DNA of 64,000 nt. It comes from Galbitalea sp036271875. GTDB taxonomy: Bacteria > Actinomycetota > Actinomycetes > Actinomycetales > Microbacteriaceae. Position 1 is the stretch's first letter; the number at the start of each line of letters is the position of its first letter. Location of the stretch: NCBI GenBank assembly GCA_036271875.1, contig DATAZU010000002.1, forward strand, positions 1 through 64,000. Direction: 5' to 3'. Shown here piece after piece: positions 56,617 to 64,000 of this stretch. Under the pieces are notes generated by a model. It was not told the origin of the DNA. It did no database searches and was given only the letters and a program-made list of their open reading frames with translations. Both the position numbers and the translations under genes were made by a program.

Positions 56617-57311
56617 GCCCGCCGCGAGCGTACGAACGCGAAGATCCCGAACACCAGCGCGATGACGCCGAGCGCCAGCCCGGCCGTTCCGAGGATAAGC
56701 GCAGTCGAGGCCGTGGATGCGGCATCATTGGTCGCCGCGATCGTCACGCCGGACTCCGTGTCGGTCGGAGGAGGATCGTTGATATACAGGGTCGGCGCTG
56801 GATTGTCTGGTTCGTCGCCGTCCGCGGGGGTCGGTTCGTTCCACTTCACGACATCGCCGTTTGAGTATGTCTGGATGGTCGGAAACTCGACGCTTCCGGT
56901 ATCCGGCGTCAGATCCAGCGCGACCGGGAACTCCTGGAACTGCCCCGCCTTGATCTCGACCCCGGGCTTCGCGGTGTAGATGATCTTGACCGGCGCCTGC
57001 GTCACCTCGACCCCGTCGTTGCGGATCGGCTTCGGCAATTTCGCTTCGACGATTCTGGCCGACCATCCGGTGACGGGCTGGTACTCGGCGTCGGCAAATG
57101 GCGTCTTTGTCGGTAGGTCGATCTCTACCCTGACGGTGCCCGCCTTCTCTTCCTCGTTGGGCACGCGGAACGTGACCTCGATGTCATCGCCGGCCGCTGC
57201 GGTGTTCGGGGCGATCTTGACGTGCGCGCTTGCTGCGAGCGGTGCACCGAGAACGAGAAGGACAACGGCAGCGGATAGCGCCGAGATTCGAGCGGCGCGG
57301 CGGGACTTCAT
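56613..57311 (-). CDS. YcnI-like (DUF1775) copper-binding exported protein
   Basis: A 232-residue membrane-anchored exported protein. Signal peptide (about 1-29, ending AASA/H), so the mature N-terminus is His, as in B. subtilis YcnI, where this His and a Trp bind Cu(II). The domain (HVKIAPNTAAAGDDIEVTFR, VPNEEEKAGTVRVEIDLP, VVKWNEPTPADGDEPDNPAP) ends before a C-terminal helix (about 205-227) and SRRA tail. Usually linked to CopC/CopD or PCuAC genes; here only a GNAT gene is coupled. Role in copper handling is inferred. Confidence 0.87.
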   Translation of the reverse strand: MKSRRAARISALSAAVVLLVLGAPLAASAHVKIAPNTAAAGDDIEVTFRVPNEEEKAGTVRVEIDLPTKTPFADAEYQPVTGWSARIVEAKLPKPIRNDGVEVTQAPVKIIYTAKPGVEIKAGQFQEFPVALDLTPDTGSVEFPTIQTYSNGDVVKWNEPTPADGDEPDNPAPTLYINDPPPTDTESGVTIAATNDAASTASTALILGTAGLALGVIALVFGIFAFVRSRRA

Positions 57312-57424
57312 GGGCCGATTCTAGGGTGCGATTCTGCGACCAAATTGTGACAATCGGAGGCCAACCGAGGCAGTGACCGTGACGAACTACCGATGAAGCA
57401 CCCCAGCATCGTTCGAAGGCCACC

Positions 57425-57793
57425 GTGAAAGCAGTTCAGCGCACCCAGTACGCGTCCCTCGAAGTCGTGCGCCTCGGACGGGCGGAGTGGCGCGTTTCCG
57501 AGGCATCCGCTACTGGCAGGCTTCTCGGGTTCATCGAGCGTCAGAAGGTCGATCGCTTTGAAATCGTGTGGATGTCAGATCCGCTGCGGTGGGGCTACGT
57601 CGGTTCGTTCGATACCGCTCTTGAGGCCTTCGCCGATGCGGAGCGATTCAGCGGCGAAACCTTTGCTGCGAGGGTCGTTCCCAGCAGACGAGCGACCGCG
57701 CGACTTAGTCAGGCGGTGCGAGACTCCAGCGCGAGCCGTCATACTCGTCGTCGTACCTGGGTCGGACGCGACGATCGGTCGGGCGTCGCCTAA
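57425..57793 (+). CDS. Hypothetical protein, 122 residues
   Basis: A basic protein with a compact first two thirds (RLGRAEWRVSEASATGRLLG, FEIVWMSDPLRWGYVGSFD, TALEAFADAERF) that looks like a small alpha/beta domain, and a disordered Arg/Ser-rich end. GTG start at 57425. Monocistronic and divergent from the YcnI gene. No family recognised. Confidence 0.5.
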   Translation: MKAVQRTQYASLEVVRLGRAEWRVSEASATGRLLGFIERQKVDRFEIVWMSDPLRWGYVGSFDTALEAFADAERFSGETFAARVVPSRRATARLSQAVRDSSASRHTRRRTWVGRDDRSGVA

Positions 57794-57817
57794 CGGCCGT
57801 TAGGGCGATTCGCCGCT

Positions 57818-58198
57818 CTATCGCGAGCGCAGCTGCCGCTCGATCGGTACCGTTCGGTCAACGACCACGTCGCCCGTGTGTGCGGTCGTGACTGTCTCGA
57901 TCAGAACGATTCCGACCTCCTTGGCCGCGACCGGGTTGTGCCGCACGCCCTTGGGAACGATGAAGAACTCACCCGCGGCTAGCGCGACTTCTCGGTCGTC
58001 CTCGAGTTGAATGCGGAGGTTTCCATAGACAACGAGAAACATCTCGTCCTCGTTGTCGTGGGCGTGCCAGACCAACTCGCCGAGGAGTTTGGCGACCTTG
58101 ACGTATTGGTCGTTAACCCGACCTACGACGCGCGGTGTCCAATGATCCGACACCTGGGCCAGTTCCTCACGGATGCGCGTGGGTTCGAGAATGTTCAT
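57818..58198 (-). CDS. Cupin-domain protein
   Basis: A 126-residue single cupin barrel: LVWHAHDNEDEMFLVVYG carries the HxHxxxxE metal motif, followed by LAAGEFFIVPKGVRHNPVA with the second motif's His. Family members include dioxygenases, isomerases and sugar-binding proteins, so no function is assigned. Single gene between the hypothetical gene and tRNA-Lys. Confidence 0.85.
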   Translation of the reverse strand: MNILEPTRIREELAQVSDHWTPRVVGRVNDQYVKVAKLLGELVWHAHDNEDEMFLVVYGNLRIQLEDDREVALAAGEFFIVPKGVRHNPVAAKEVGIVLIETVTTAHTGDVVVDRTVPIERQLRSR

Positions 58199-58313
58199 AT
58201 CGCCAGCCTAGGAGCGGCCCGTGCATGAGCCGCCGTCGAACCGGTCGCGGCGAACCCACCGCGACGTCACAGCGATTTCTCAGCCGAAGACTGCGAGTGT
58301 TGCAAACGAACGG

Positions 58314-58386
58314 TGGGCCCCGCGGGGCTCGAACCCGCGACCAACGGATTAAAAGTCCGATGCTCTACCAACTGAGCTAGAGGCCC
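58314..58386 (-). tRNA. tRNA-Lys (anticodon TTT)
   Basis: 73 nt on the minus strand. The acceptor stem GGGCCTC/GGGGCCC with discriminator A, D-arm TAGCTCAGTTGGTAGAGC, anticodon stem-loop CGGACTTTTAATCCG with TTT, and T-arm CGGGTTCGAGCCCCG fold as a normal tRNA. CCA is not encoded. Confidence 0.96.
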
Positions 58387-58452
58387 GCGCAGATAAATCT
58401 AGCGCCTATCGTTGACACTGCTGAGCACCAGCAGGACTGAAGGAGACCGTCG

Positions 58453-60186
58453 ATGGGACTAATTCTCGTCGGGTTCATTGGCGGACTCCTCACCGGAATT
58501 TCCCCGTGCATCATCCCGGTGCTGCCCGTAATCTTCTTCACCGGCGGAACGCAGGCCGCCCGTGACTATCAGGACTCACGCAGCGCGTTCGGCGGGCGCC
58601 GCCCGTATCTGGTCATCCTGGGTCTCGTCCTCAGCTTCAGCTTCTTCACTCTTGCCGGGTCGTGGCTGCTCAGCCTCCTGCACCTGCCGCAGTCCACGAT
58701 CATCTGGATCGGCGTCGTCGCGCTGGTTCTCCTTGGGGTCGGGATGATCGTGCCGCGATTCCAGCACATCCTCGAGAAGCCGTTCTCCTGGATTCCGCAG
58801 CGTGAAGCGACCAACGATAAGGGCGGGCTACTTCTCGGGATCACGCTCGGCGCGGTGTTCGTCCCGTGCGCGGGCCCCGTGCTCGCTGTGATCGCGATCG
58901 CGGGAGCAAAGAACTCGATCAGCACGAACACGCTGATCGAGACCGCCGCATTCGCAATTGGCGTGGCCATCCCGCTGCTTATCTTCGCTCTCGCGGGTCG
59001 ACGCCTGGCCGAGCGGGTCTCCGCGTTCCGTCGGCACCAGCGCGGCATCCGCATCACCGCCGGCGTCGTCATGCTGGTTCTCGCCATTGCGGTCGTTCCC
59101 GTGTTCAATGTTCCACAGTTCCTGCTCACGCTCATCCCGGACTACACACAGAATCTCCAGGCGGCCACGGCCGGTGTTGGCGGCACCGTGGGTTTCGGCA
59201 AGGAGAAGACGAACTCGGATTCCGGCAGTTCGACGCCATCCAGCAGCACGGCGTGCACCGCGGAGTCGAAGGGTCTGGTCAGCTGCGGTCCAGCTCCTGC
59301 GTTTACCGGAATCACCGCGTGGTTCAACACCGCCGACAACAAGCCGGTCACACTGAAAAGCCTGCGCGGCAAGGTCGTGCTCGTCGACTTCTGGGCGTAC
59401 TCTTGCATCAACTGCCAGCGTTCGACTCCACACCTGAACGCCTGGTACAAGTCGTACCAAAAAGACGGATTCGTCGTGGTCGGTCTTCACGCTCCCGAGT
59501 ACGCGTTCGAGCACGTCGAAGCCAATGTGAAGGCAAGTGCGAAGCAGCAGGACATTAAGTACCCGATCGGTCTCGACAATAACTTTGACACCTGGACCGC
59601 ATACGGCAACGAGTATTGGCCGGCGGAGTATCTGATCGATGCCAAGGGCAACGTGAGGCACATCTCGTTCGGCGAAGGTGACTACTCGACGACCGAAAAG
59701 CTCATCCGTTCGCTACTGACGACGGCGAACCCGACCGTGAGTTTGCCCAAGGCGACGGACGTCCCGGACACCACGCCGACCAAGTCGTTGACGCCGGAGA
59801 CGTACCTCGGCTCCGATCGCGCACCCGCGTCGAGCTTCGAAAGTCCGCAGGGTTACCAGTCGGGCACGGGCTCGTACACGTTCCCGTCCGGGTCGCTCGG
59901 ACTAAACGACTACGCCTTCAAGGGGCAGTTTGCGGTCGCCGCCCAGACGATTACGGCAAAGAACGGTCCCGCATCGATCAAGCTGCACTACGAGGCCTCC
60001 CACGTGTACTTAAACGTGGGCGGATCGGGAACTCTCACGGTTACCGATTCGCAGGGCACAAGGACGATCCCGATCTCCGGCGTGCCCAACATCCGGGATG
60101 TGCTGGCTCCCGGCGGATACCGCGACTCGACCGTGACCATCACCATGAGCAAGGGGCTTACCGCCTACTCGTTCACGTTCGGCTAG
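58453..60186 (+). CDS. dipZ: DipZ-like CcdA-thioredoxin fusion
   Basis: A 577-residue membrane protein. Residues about 1-230 form the CcdA-type helical domain with the reactive prolines and cysteines (GISPCIIPVLPVIFF and VFVPCAGPVLAVI). A linker is followed by a thioredoxin/TlpA domain (about 275-430) with FWAYSCINCQRSTPHLN, the CxxC at about 318-321, then a C-terminal beta domain (about 455-577). It moves reducing power from cytosol to exported proteins. In M. tuberculosis DipZ is in the SigK regulon; here sigK lies 1.6 kb downstream. Confidence 0.93.
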   Translation: MGLILVGFIGGLLTGISPCIIPVLPVIFFTGGTQAARDYQDSRSAFGGRRPYLVILGLVLSFSFFTLAGSWLLSLLHLPQSTIIWIGVVALVLLGVGMIVPRFQHILEKPFSWIPQREATNDKGGLLLGITLGAVFVPCAGPVLAVIAIAGAKNSISTNTLIETAAFAIGVAIPLLIFALAGRRLAERVSAFRRHQRGIRITAGVVMLVLAIAVVPVFNVPQFLLTLIPDYTQNLQAATAGVGGTVGFGKEKTNSDSGSSTPSSSTACTAESKGLVSCGPAPAFTGITAWFNTADNKPVTLKSLRGKVVLVDFWAYSCINCQRSTPHLNAWYKSYQKDGFVVVGLHAPEYAFEHVEANVKASAKQQDIKYPIGLDNNFDTWTAYGNEYWPAEYLIDAKGNVRHISFGEGDYSTTEKLIRSLLTTANPTVSLPKATDVPDTTPTKSLTPETYLGSDRAPASSFESPQGYQSGTGSYTFPSGSLGLNDYAFKGQFAVAAQTITAKNGPASIKLHYEASHVYLNVGGSGTLTVTDSQGTRTIPISGVPNIRDVLAPGGYRDSTVTITMSKGLTAYSFTFG

Positions 60187-60201
60187 CTAGGCTTGTCGGC
60201 G

Positions 60202-60831
60202 ATGGCCGACGATTTTCACAAGCCGACGCAGTACTCCGGCGACAAGTTCGACACCTACGAGGGTGGGGAAGATCCCGCCCAGATCTGGCGGATGGCCCAC
60301 GACACGGCACACGCACTGGTTCGCCGGGCCCGCGAGAACGACGATCCCGAAGTCCTGCAGCGTCTGGTCGCGTACACGGATGAGCACGGCATCGATGCGA
60401 TCGCCGAGCTCTGGGCGCGCTCGAGCCCGACGAGTCTTCCGGGCGCGCTGTGGCGGATCTACCTGCTTCGGCTGCTCATCCGACAGGATCCGCAGGGAAC
60501 GAGCCTCCTGTTCCAGCGGGGCAGCGAAACCCTCCAGACGATTGACACGGTCATCGCCGGCGCGCCAATGCCGACCGGACCGGATGAGATCACCGAACTT
60601 GCCGACGAGATCCTGCGCGGCCTGTTCACCGGCGACTTTGGGGTGGCGCTCGATCGGGCGGCGGCATTCTGCCGGGTGTGTGCGTCGGGAGCCACCAGCA
60701 TCGCGGACGACTCGGACTTGACGAGTCCCGAACGAGCCTCCGAGCTCACCGCCCGCGCCGATCGGTTCGCGACCACCGCCCAGGAACTCACGGCCTGTGC
60801 GAGGCTCTCCCGCTCCGATCAACTGGACTGA
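60202..60831 (+). CDS. Conserved hypothetical protein, 209 residues
   Basis: A mostly helical soluble protein: WRMAHDTAHALVRRARENDD, ALWRIYLLRLLIRQDPQG, LADEILRGLFTGDFGVALDR. Such actinobacterial proteins are sometimes labelled RNA polymerase beta subunit, which the sequence does not support. ATG 60202 used (a TTG at 60193 is possible). Starts 15 bp after the dipZ stop, so probably co-transcribed. Function unknown. Confidence 0.65.
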   Translation: MADDFHKPTQYSGDKFDTYEGGEDPAQIWRMAHDTAHALVRRARENDDPEVLQRLVAYTDEHGIDAIAELWARSSPTSLPGALWRIYLLRLLIRQDPQGTSLLFQRGSETLQTIDTVIAGAPMPTGPDEITELADEILRGLFTGDFGVALDRAAAFCRVCASGATSIADDSDLTSPERASELTARADRFATTAQELTACARLSRSDQLD

Positions 60832-60843
60832 CAGTGGGTTGGA

Positions 60844-61587
60844 TCAGCTCTTCGGCGCGTTAGGCACTCTCGCGAACACGCTCGAGAAGTTATCGAGGAA
60901 CGACCAGTGGCTGATCGGCCAGTTGATCACCATTGCCCTGCCGGTGACATCCTTGATCGGGACGAAGGGCGAGTGATCCTTTTGTGTGTAGTGCCACTCC
61001 GAGTCCTCTGAATCGTCGCGATTGTCGCCAAGCACCCAGACATTCCCCGTGGGCACGGTGACGCTGAACTTGTTGGGGGATGCAGCAGTGTTCCCCGGTT
61101 GCAGGAGGATGTACGGCTCGGTGATCGCAACACCGTTGACCGTCAGGTGTCCCTGCGCGGTACAGCAGGCGACCGTGTCGCCGGGGAGCCCAATGACTCG
61201 TTTGATCAGATGGCTGTTGTCGTTCGGTGCCACGAGTCCGAGGAAGGCCAACGCATCCATCAGCGGCGTGCTGGGTGGCAGGACAGGTTCCTGTCCCTTG
61301 AGCCAGTCGTGCGGGTCACTGAATACGACGACGTCGCCGCGCTGGACTGGGACGAGGTTCGGTGTGAGCAGGCTGACAACGATGCGATCATCGATCTGGA
61401 GAGTGTTTTGCATCGAGCCGCTCGGAATGTAAAACGAGCGGATCACGAACGTCTTCAGCAGGAACGAGATCACGAGCGCCGCGAGCAGGATGATGATGAT
61501 GTCCCGCGCAAACAGGACCGCCTTGTGCGGGCGTTGAGGGTCGCCCTCCTGAGCCCCCGCTCCCTCGTCGTCGGCAGCCAGAGTCAT
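60844..61587 (-). CDS. lepB: Signal peptidase I
   Basis: A 247-residue type I signal peptidase. One N-terminal membrane helix (about 28-48), then the catalytic serine in FYIPSGSMQNTL (about Ser58), IVVSLLTPNLVPVQRGDVVV, LIKRVIGLPGDTV with the catalytic lysine, and WVLGDNRDDSEDSEW. It cleaves Sec/Tat signal peptides at the outer membrane face. ATG 61587 is preferred over TTG 61596. Divergent from sigK, with a structured region in between. Confidence 0.95.
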   Translation of the reverse strand: MTLAADDEGAGAQEGDPQRPHKAVLFARDIIIILLAALVISFLLKTFVIRSFYIPSGSMQNTLQIDDRIVVSLLTPNLVPVQRGDVVVFSDPHDWLKGQEPVLPPSTPLMDALAFLGLVAPNDNSHLIKRVIGLPGDTVACCTAQGHLTVNGVAITEPYILLQPGNTAASPNKFSVTVPTGNVWVLGDNRDDSEDSEWHYTQKDHSPFVPIKDVTGRAMVINWPISHWSFLDNFSSVFARVPNAPKS

Positions 61588-61613
61588 CGTGGTCAACTCT
61601 AGTAAACTTGTAA

Positions 61614-61693
61614 GTCCGGGCCGCAGTAACCCCGGGCTCCACTAATAGCCGCTTCGAGCGGCCTTGCGCCGAGAGGCGTTCTGCGGCCCGGAC
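61614..61693. ncRNA. Candidate three-way-junction structured RNA between lepB and sigK
   Basis: GTCCGGGCCGCAG (61614-61626) is the exact complement of 61681-61693, making a 13-bp closing stem. Inside are two perfect hairpins: GCCGCT-TCG-AGCGGC (61648-61662, 6 bp) and CGCC-GAGA-GGCG (61667-61678, GNRA loop when read on the plus strand). On the plus strand it would be a leader of sigK, on the minus strand of lepB (26 nt from its start). I cannot match it to a known family; the strand is uncertain. Confidence 0.5.
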
Positions 61694-61707
61694 CAGTCCA
61701 CACAGAC

Positions 61708-61734
61708 CAATCCACACAGGGCTCCGCACCGAAT
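61708..61734 (+). promoter_or_regulatory. SigK-like promoter ahead of sigK
   Basis: CAATCC (61708-61713) and CCGAAT (61729-61734), spaced by 15 bp, resemble the mycobacterial SigK -35 CCATCC and -10 CCGAATA (usual spacing 16-17). It would drive sigK-rskA from 87 nt before the start, autoregulation being typical. The spacing and one -35 base are off, so this is tentative. Confidence 0.35.
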
Positions 61735-61820
61735 CATGACCGAGCCGACAACGTGACGTGAGTCGGCGGCCCTGAAATAGCCGCGTGTCAAGGCTCGCGC
61801 ACGAAGTGGATTGTACTGAC

Positions 61821-62423
61821 ATGCTGGAGCTTGTGACCACGGATCTTCCGAAGGACAGCGACCCGGGTGACGTGCTCCCGGCCAGTCTGGGCGACCTCCT
61901 CGGCCGCACCGCGGAGGGCGATGAGCGCGCCTTCGGGGAGTTGTACGACCAGTTTTCGAACAGGGTGTTCGGTCTGGTGCGCCGCCTGCTCAAGGATGCC
62001 GCCCAATCCGAAGAGGTAACGCAGGAAATCTTCCTCGAAGTGTGGCAGAACGCGAAGCGGTATGACCAGACAAAGGGGAGCGCCGCGACATGGATCCTGA
62101 CCATGAGCCACCGTCGTGCGGTGGATCGCATCCGCTCGTCGCAGTCGACGCGGGATCGCGATCAGAAAATTGGTTTACGAGACCTGGAGACCGAGTATGA
62201 CTCGGTCTCAGAATCGGTAGAGATTCGAGTCGAGCATGAAAGGGTAGGGCAGGCGTTGCAACGATTGACTGAGTTACAGCGCCAGGCAGTGACCCTGGCG
62301 TACTACGGCGGCTACAGCCACAGCGAGGTGGCGGAGATGCTCAAGGTGCCCATCGGAACGGTGAAAACGCGCCTGCGCGACGGAATGATTCGATTGAGGG
62401 ATGAACTGGGGGTGACATCGTGA
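61821..62423 (+). CDS. sigK: ECF RNA polymerase sigma factor SigK
   Basis: A 200-residue ECF sigma factor. Region 2: AFGELYDQFSNRVFGLVRRL, EEVTQEIFLEVWQNAKRYD; region 4: LQRLTELQRQAVTLAYYGGY, SHSEVAEMLKVPIGTVKTRL, RDGMIRLRDELG. It matches the SigK group by sequence and by the RskA-type anti-sigma factor overlapping its 3' end by 4 bp. ATG 61821 used; a GTG at 61833 is an alternative. Normally held by RskA at the membrane and released by regulated proteolysis. Confidence 0.9.
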   Translation: MLELVTTDLPKDSDPGDVLPASLGDLLGRTAEGDERAFGELYDQFSNRVFGLVRRLLKDAAQSEEVTQEIFLEVWQNAKRYDQTKGSAATWILTMSHRRAVDRIRSSQSTRDRDQKIGLRDLETEYDSVSESVEIRVEHERVGQALQRLTELQRQAVTLAYYGGYSHSEVAEMLKVPIGTVKTRLRDGMIRLRDELGVTS

Positions 62424-63220
62424 ACAACAGTGACAAGAACTTCGCTGGTTCTGGCTCCTACGTCCTGGATGCGATGGATGCGTCCGAACGCGAAGAGTTT
62501 GAGGCGCAGCTTGCCGAGTCCCAGGAACTGCGGAACGAGGTGACCGAGTTGACTGACACCGCGGTTCTGCTCGGCCTCGCTGTACCGCCGGTAACACCGC
62601 CGCCTGCGCTCAAGCAGAACATCATGGCCCGGCTGAGCGGCATCCCGCAGCTTGCACCGGATGATGAACCCGAGCGACTCGCACCGGTGACCGTGCTCCA
62701 CGCCGTTCCCGCCGGACCGGAAGCGGCGACTCCCGCGCAGACCCGGGCACGGATGCGGTGGTACCGTCGTCCGGGCGTGATCGTTGCGGCTTCCGCAGCC
62801 GTCATCGCGCTGGCGTTTGGTGGAGTTTACGGCGCGAGCGTCGCGTTGCAGGGTTCCAGCACCAGCCAGCAGGCAACCGCACTGGCCGCGATCAGCTCGG
62901 CGTCGGACGTTCAACGGGCCGAGGCATCCGTCTCAACGGGTGGCACGGCAACACTGGTGTGGTCGAACAAGCTGGGCAGGTCCGCACTCATTGGCAAGAA
63001 CCTGAAGGCGCTGCCGGGCGACAAGACCTACGAGGCGTGGTACATCGACTCCGCGGGCCAGGCCGTCGGCGCCGGTCTTTTCGAGTCCGGTGGGAAGAGC
63101 ACGCTTCAGGTATTGACCGGCAGGATGACGGCGGGTGACACGATCGGTGTCACGGTCGAGCCGGCAGGCGGATCGAAGTCGCCGACGACCAAGCCGATCG
63201 TCGCGATCGCCTCCGCATAA
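62420..63220 (+). CDS. rskA: Anti-sigma-K factor RskA
   Basis: A 266-residue single-pass membrane protein. The cytosolic N-terminal part (SYVLDAMDASEREEFEAQLA) lacks the zinc-binding His/Cys of ZAS anti-sigmas, as is normal for RskA. One membrane helix (about 120-142), then the RskA extracytoplasmic domain: LVWSNKLGRSALIGKNLKAL, YEAWYIDSAGQAVGAGLF, and GVTVEPAGGSKSPTTKPIVA. GTG start coupled to the sigK stop. Confidence 0.92.
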   Translation: MNNSDKNFAGSGSYVLDAMDASEREEFEAQLAESQELRNEVTELTDTAVLLGLAVPPVTPPPALKQNIMARLSGIPQLAPDDEPERLAPVTVLHAVPAGPEAATPAQTRARMRWYRRPGVIVAASAAVIALAFGGVYGASVALQGSSTSQQATALAAISSASDVQRAEASVSTGGTATLVWSNKLGRSALIGKNLKALPGDKTYEAWYIDSAGQAVGAGLFESGGKSTLQVLTGRMTAGDTIGVTVEPAGGSKSPTTKPIVAIASA

Positions 63221-63231
63221 GCGGGCTGGGA

Positions 63232-64000
63232 CTATCCGAATTTCCCCGACACGTAGTCTTCGGTTGCCTGAACCGATGGGTTCGAGAAGATCTTGTGTGT
63301 GTCGTTGAACTCGATGAGTTTGCCCGGCTTGCCCGTTCCCGCGATGTTGAAGAACGCCGTCCGGTCTGACACCCGGCTCGCCTGCTGCATGTTGTGAGTG
63401 ACAATCACGATCGTGTACTCGCTCTTGAGCTCCTCGATGAGGTCTTCGATTGCGAGGGTCGAAATCGGGTCAAGAGCCGAACAGGGCTCATCCATCAGGA
63501 TGACCTCGGGCGACACCGCAATAGCTCGGGCGATGCACAGACGCTGCTGCTGGCCACCGGACAGTCCCTGACCGGGCAGGTGCAGACGGTCCTTGACCTC
63601 GTTCCAGAGGTTCGCGCCCTGGAGCGACTTCTCGACCAGATCGTCGGCATCCGTCCTGGAGATGCGTCGATTGTTCAGACGAACACCAGCGAGCACGTTC
63701 TCGCGAATCGACATGGTGGGGAACGGGTTCGGTCGCTGGAAGACCATGCCGACCTGGCGACGAACGAGCACGGGATCGACCCCGGGCGCATACAGGTCGT
63801 TGCCGTCGATGTATACCTCGCCCTTGACGTGTGCACCCGGGATGACCTCGTGCATGCGGTTAAGCGTGCGCAGGAACGTCGATTTGCCGCATCCGGAAGG
63901 TCCGATGAACGCCGTGACGGTTCGAGGCTCGATCGTCATCGAGACGTCTTCAACGGCAAGGAAGTCGCCGTAGTAGACGTTGAGATCCTTGACTTCGATT
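63232..64000 (-). CDS. pstB: Phosphate ABC transporter ATP-binding protein PstB, 5' end cut
   Basis: The reading frame stays open to the right edge (NVYYGDFLAVEDVSMTIEPR near residue 1), so only the first few residues are missing. Walker A GPSGCGKSTF, Q-loop region GMVFQRPNPFPTMSIRENVL, signature LSGGQQQRL, Walker B VILMDEPCSALDP and H-loop VTHNMQQASRVSD are all typical of PstB (with the PNPFP signature of the family). It powers high-affinity phosphate uptake. The rest of the pst operon must lie beyond 64000. Confidence 0.96.
   Translation of the reverse strand, partial: IEVKDLNVYYGDFLAVEDVSMTIEPRTVTAFIGPSGCGKSTFLRTLNRMHEVIPGAHVKGEVYIDGNDLYAPGVDPVLVRRQVGMVFQRPNPFPTMSIRENVLAGVRLNNRRISRTDADDLVEKSLQGANLWNEVKDRLHLPGQGLSGGQQQRLCIARAIAVSPEVILMDEPCSALDPISTLAIEDLIEELKSEYTIVIVTHNMQQASRVSDRTAFFNIAGTGKPGKLIEFNDTHKIFSNPSVQATEDYVSGKFG

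Noticed and set aside
60202..60831. RNA polymerase beta subunit
   Set aside because: A label seen on such proteins; the sequence has no RpoB motif and is too short.
1..64000. Genomic island, prophage or insertion sequence
   Set aside because: No integrase, transposase, phage gene, att-like duplication at the tRNA, or clear change of base composition was seen.

Overview
The window is chromosomal DNA from a high-GC Gram-positive actinobacterium, most likely a member of the Microbacteriaceae. The evidence is the GC-rich coding with frequent GTG starts and GTGA/ATGA gene overlaps, the pcrA - sucC - sucD - (DUF6350 membrane protein) - purN - purH order, the SigK/RskA pair with a DipZ protein, a LPxTG-type sorting motif, and two ZTP (pfl) riboswitches. 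There is no sign of a prophage, transposase, integrase or CRISPR array. Most of the region is ordinary core and catabolic chromosome, but it carries many long-armed palindromes and several unusual proteins.

Layout. 1-4.1 kb: the end of a PcrA/UvrD helicase, an MpaB-type protein, and succinyl-CoA synthetase (sucCD). 4.2-9.2 kb: a membrane protein and a dihydroxyacetone kinase operon (dhaK, dhaL, and a three-domain DhaM-HPr-EnzymeI fusion). 9.3-12.7 kb: a DUF6350 membrane protein, purN and riboswitch-led purH. 12.8-16.2 kb: a membrane-anchored DDAH-like amidinohydrolase, a cadherin-like surface protein with an N-terminal sorting motif, a frameshifted exported-protein relic and a 34-residue ORF. 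16.3-20 kb: a heterodimeric ABC exporter. 20-23 kb, minus strand: a GH18 lipoprotein, an alkyltransferase-like protein and two GNATs. 23-32.4 kb: two acyl-CoA/alcohol catabolism clusters (alcohol dehydrogenase, APH-type kinase, acyl-CoA dehydrogenase, MaoC, three SDRs, TetR, thioesterase) that share a putative TetR operator. 32.5-36.9 kb: icd and a flavin electron-transfer cluster (membrane ferredoxin-NADP reductase fusion, ApbE, FMN-binding lipoprotein). 37-41.6 kb: amino-sugar recycling (GH3/NagZ, ROK kinase, NagB, NagA). 41.6-46 kb: an SDR and CGNR regulator pair, purU, a small secreted or membrane protein and an MFS exporter. 46-50.7 kb: a tightly coupled operon of NCS1 permease, isochorismatase-type hydrolase, GntR, ADP-ribosylglycohydrolase and PfkB kinase. 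50.7-53.1 kb: riboswitch-led glyA, then folD. 53.2-64 kb: glutamate decarboxylase, aldose epimerase, YcnI-like protein, tRNA-Lys, DipZ, signal peptidase, sigK-rskA and the end of pstB.

How the parts fit. One-carbon and purine metabolism recurs (purN, purH, purU, glyA, folD), and two loci carry ZTP sensors that would raise expression when 10-formyl-THF is short. The two TCA loci (sucCD, icd) share a palindromic box near their starts. The 24.2-27.8 kb operon looks like a split ACAD10/11 (hydroxyacyl-CoA) pathway and appears to be under the TetR protein encoded at 30.5 kb. The best candidates for something undescribed are the NCS1/isochorismatase/ADP-ribosylglycohydrolase/PfkB operon, the kinase-ACAD cluster with its regulon, the compact flavin relay, the family of long palindromes (one of them inside a reading frame), and a branched RNA-like structure between lepB and sigK. 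All functions are inferred from sequence reading only; no database search was possible.
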